From JAJTFA01 sp051715425 (GTDB lineage: Bacteria; Bacteroidota; Bacteroidia; UKL13-3): a stretch of DNA of 64,000 nt. A program made the translations under genes and the position numbers. Every line of letters starts with the position of its first letter. The first letter of the stretch is position 1. This document shows, one piece after another, positions 62,858-64,000 of the stretch. A model generated the notes under the pieces. That model was not told the origin of the DNA, made no database searches, and saw only the letters and a program-made list of their open reading frames with translations. The stretch spans positions 62,001 to 126,000 of the forward strand of contig JBPXJS010000023.1 of NCBI GenBank assembly GCA_051715425.1, read 5' to 3'.

Positions 62858-63691
62858 ATGAGTAATTACAGACTTTCCAATTTTTCTATTTTACCAACAG
62901 TTGTAAAAAACCTGCTGATTATAAACGGGCTTTGTTTTCTTGCCTATTTTGTGCTTGCCAACCGTGGGGTAATTAACCTGAATGAATATGCAGGTTTATA
63001 TTATCCGGAGTCTAGCCATTTTAAACCCTATCAGCTCATTTCTCATGTGTTTATGCATGGGTCGTTTATGCATTTGTTCTTCAATATGTTTTCCCTGTGG
63101 ATGTTTGGTAATGTGCTGGAGAACTACTGGGGACCCAAACGTTTTTTTTTCTATTATTTTGTAACAGCACTTGGAGCAGCAGCCTTGCATCTTGGTATTA
63201 ATGCCATTGAGGTAAACAGCCTTAAAAATCTGGTAGAAGCGTATACTGCGGCTCCTGGATACGATGCTTTTATAGCCCTACAGGAAAATGCCGATCCCGG
63301 TCTGATACACAACAGTTACTTTGAAAGTTTTATGCGGGAGTGGCAGATGCAAAAAGATAATCCGCAATACATTCAGGGTTCATTGGAAATTGCTGATGCC
63401 ATTATTCAACGTAAACTCAATGTGCCAACGGTAGGCGCATCAGGTGCGGTTTTTGGACTATTGCTGGCTTTTGGTATGTTGTTTCCCAACACCGAGTTAA
63501 TGATGTTGTTTTTTCCTTTCCCTATCAAGGCCAAGTATTTTGTTATTTTATATGGAGGGCTGGAGTTATACCAGGGTATAGCCAATAACCCAACAGATAA
63601 TGTAGCTCATTTTGCTCACTTAGGTGGTATGTTGTTTGGTTTTATTCTCATTAAAATCTGGAATAAAACCAACCGGCATACGTTTTATTAA
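62858..63691 (+). CDS. Rhomboid-family intramembrane protease
   Basis: A 277-residue membrane serine protease. The catalytic Ser is in VGASGAVFG at about residue 195, the catalytic His in VAHFAHLGGMLFGF at about 250. HVFMHGSFMHLFFNMFSLWMFG, with the HxxxN loop that forms the oxyanion side, lies near 65-85. Between the second helix pair and the Ser helix there is a ~60-residue hydrophilic insert (about 120-185). Rhomboids cut transmembrane segments of substrates; none can be named. A second rhomboid gene begins 9 bases after the stop. Confidence 0.94.
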   Translation: MSNYRLSNFSILPTVVKNLLIINGLCFLAYFVLANRGVINLNEYAGLYYPESSHFKPYQLISHVFMHGSFMHLFFNMFSLWMFGNVLENYWGPKRFFFYYFVTALGAAALHLGINAIEVNSLKNLVEAYTAAPGYDAFIALQENADPGLIHNSYFESFMREWQMQKDNPQYIQGSLEIADAIIQRKLNVPTVGASGAVFGLLLAFGMLFPNTELMMLFFPFPIKAKYFVILYGGLELYQGIANNPTDNVAHFAHLGGMLFGFILIKIWNKTNRHTFY

Positions 63692-63700
63692 TCAAGAACG

Positions 63701-64000
63701 ATGAACCTGCTCAACGAAATAAAACATACCTTCAGCAGTAATGATAATGCCATCAGGCGTATCATCATCATTAATATTGCCGTTTTTTTAACCTTCGCTA
63801 TCATCAATGTAATCTCTTTCCTGCTTGCGATAGACAGCACCCTTATTAGCGGGTTTAAACGGTATCTCATGCTTCCTGCTTCCTTTTCTGTTTTTATCAA
63901 GCAGCCCTGGAGCATACTTACCTGCATGTTTTTGCATGATGGTTTTTTGCATATCCTGTTTAATATGCTTTGGTTATTCTGGATAGGAAACCTGATGCAC
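63701..64000 (+). CDS. Second rhomboid-like protein, 3' partial
   Basis: The ATG at 63701 opens a frame of 100 codons that runs off the window. It starts MNLLNEIKHTFSSNDNAIRR, followed by a first membrane helix (IIIINIAVFLTFAIINVISF). The rhomboid signature WSILTCMFLHDGFLHILFNM then LWLFWIGNLM corresponds to the HxxxHxxFN loop and second helix. The catalytic Ser and His would lie beyond the window, so activity cannot be judged. The N-terminal stretch before the first helix is longer than in its neighbour. Confidence 0.88.
   Translation, partial: MNLLNEIKHTFSSNDNAIRRIIIINIAVFLTFAIINVISFLLAIDSTLISGFKRYLMLPASFSVFIKQPWSILTCMFLHDGFLHILFNMLWLFWIGNLMH

Noticed and set aside
1..64000. Mobile elements, CRISPR arrays, tRNA or rRNA genes
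   Set aside because: No transposase, integrase, direct-repeat array, cloverleaf or rRNA sequence was recognised on either strand by reading; a covariance-model search for small RNAs was not possible.

Overview
The window is chromosomal DNA of a free-living type member of the Bacteroidota. The lineage call rests on several independent signs: three proteins ending in the gliding-motility-associated (type IX secretion, type B) C-terminal domain, a short primary sigma factor without region 1.1, a cobalamin methionine synthase that lacks its homocysteine domain, Bacteroidota-specific families (DUF4292, DUF4286, SurA-like triplets), near absence of Shine-Dalgarno sequences, and several copies of the -7 promoter motif TAnnTTTG. 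The exact order or genus cannot be read from this sequence. Genes are packed tightly on both strands; no tRNA, rRNA, insertion sequence, prophage or CRISPR array was recognised, and no gap without a gene exceeds about 270 bases.

Region 1 (1-13260) is the accessory-looking part. After the end of a LytTR response regulator and a strong bidirectional terminator lies a leftward operon: an ECF sigma factor, a one-pass membrane protein that combines an anti-sigma-like N-terminus with a type IX C-terminal domain, and a ~2,070-residue PKD adhesin. A second surface protein of 1,525 residues is transcribed divergently and contains four very regular ~169-residue two-domain repeats. Together they look like a cell-surface regulation and display module.

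Region 2 (13260-24362) carries housekeeping and envelope genes: ispH, a glutathione peroxidase, aat with a YihY protein and a TauE/SafE permease, a MoxR ATPase, three SurA/PpiC-type periplasmic folding factors in a row, and hflX. Region 3 (24400-35950) mixes two unknown envelope genes, apaG, an LpxH-like phosphoesterase, a glycosyltransferase interrupted by a frameshift exactly on a slippery heptamer, a glycosyltransferase fused to a degenerate phosphoglycosyl transferase, recR, a sodium:solute symporter, a DUF962 protein and a PAP2-like membrane protein.

Region 4 (35960-49607) is almost wholly leftward: truncated-type metH, a hybrid histidine kinase, menC-menA, then the block flippase-dut-nucleotidyltransferase-TPR-DUF4292-EnvC/M23, which is an envelope-polysaccharide and cell-wall group commonly found together in Bacteroidota. 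Region 5 (49674-64000) holds TPR and TonB-like/MORN-repeat proteins, two glycosyltransferases, rbfA, an MsbA-type ABC exporter, a DUF4139 protein, feoA-feoB, the primary sigma factor gene rpoD with its terminator, and two tandem rhomboid genes, the second cut by the window end.

Two genome-scale habits stand out. Several genes have the -7 box only 5-7 bases before the start codon, which predicts leaderless or nearly leaderless mRNAs. And nine convergent gene pairs end within 15 bases of each other or overlap, leaving no room for terminators.
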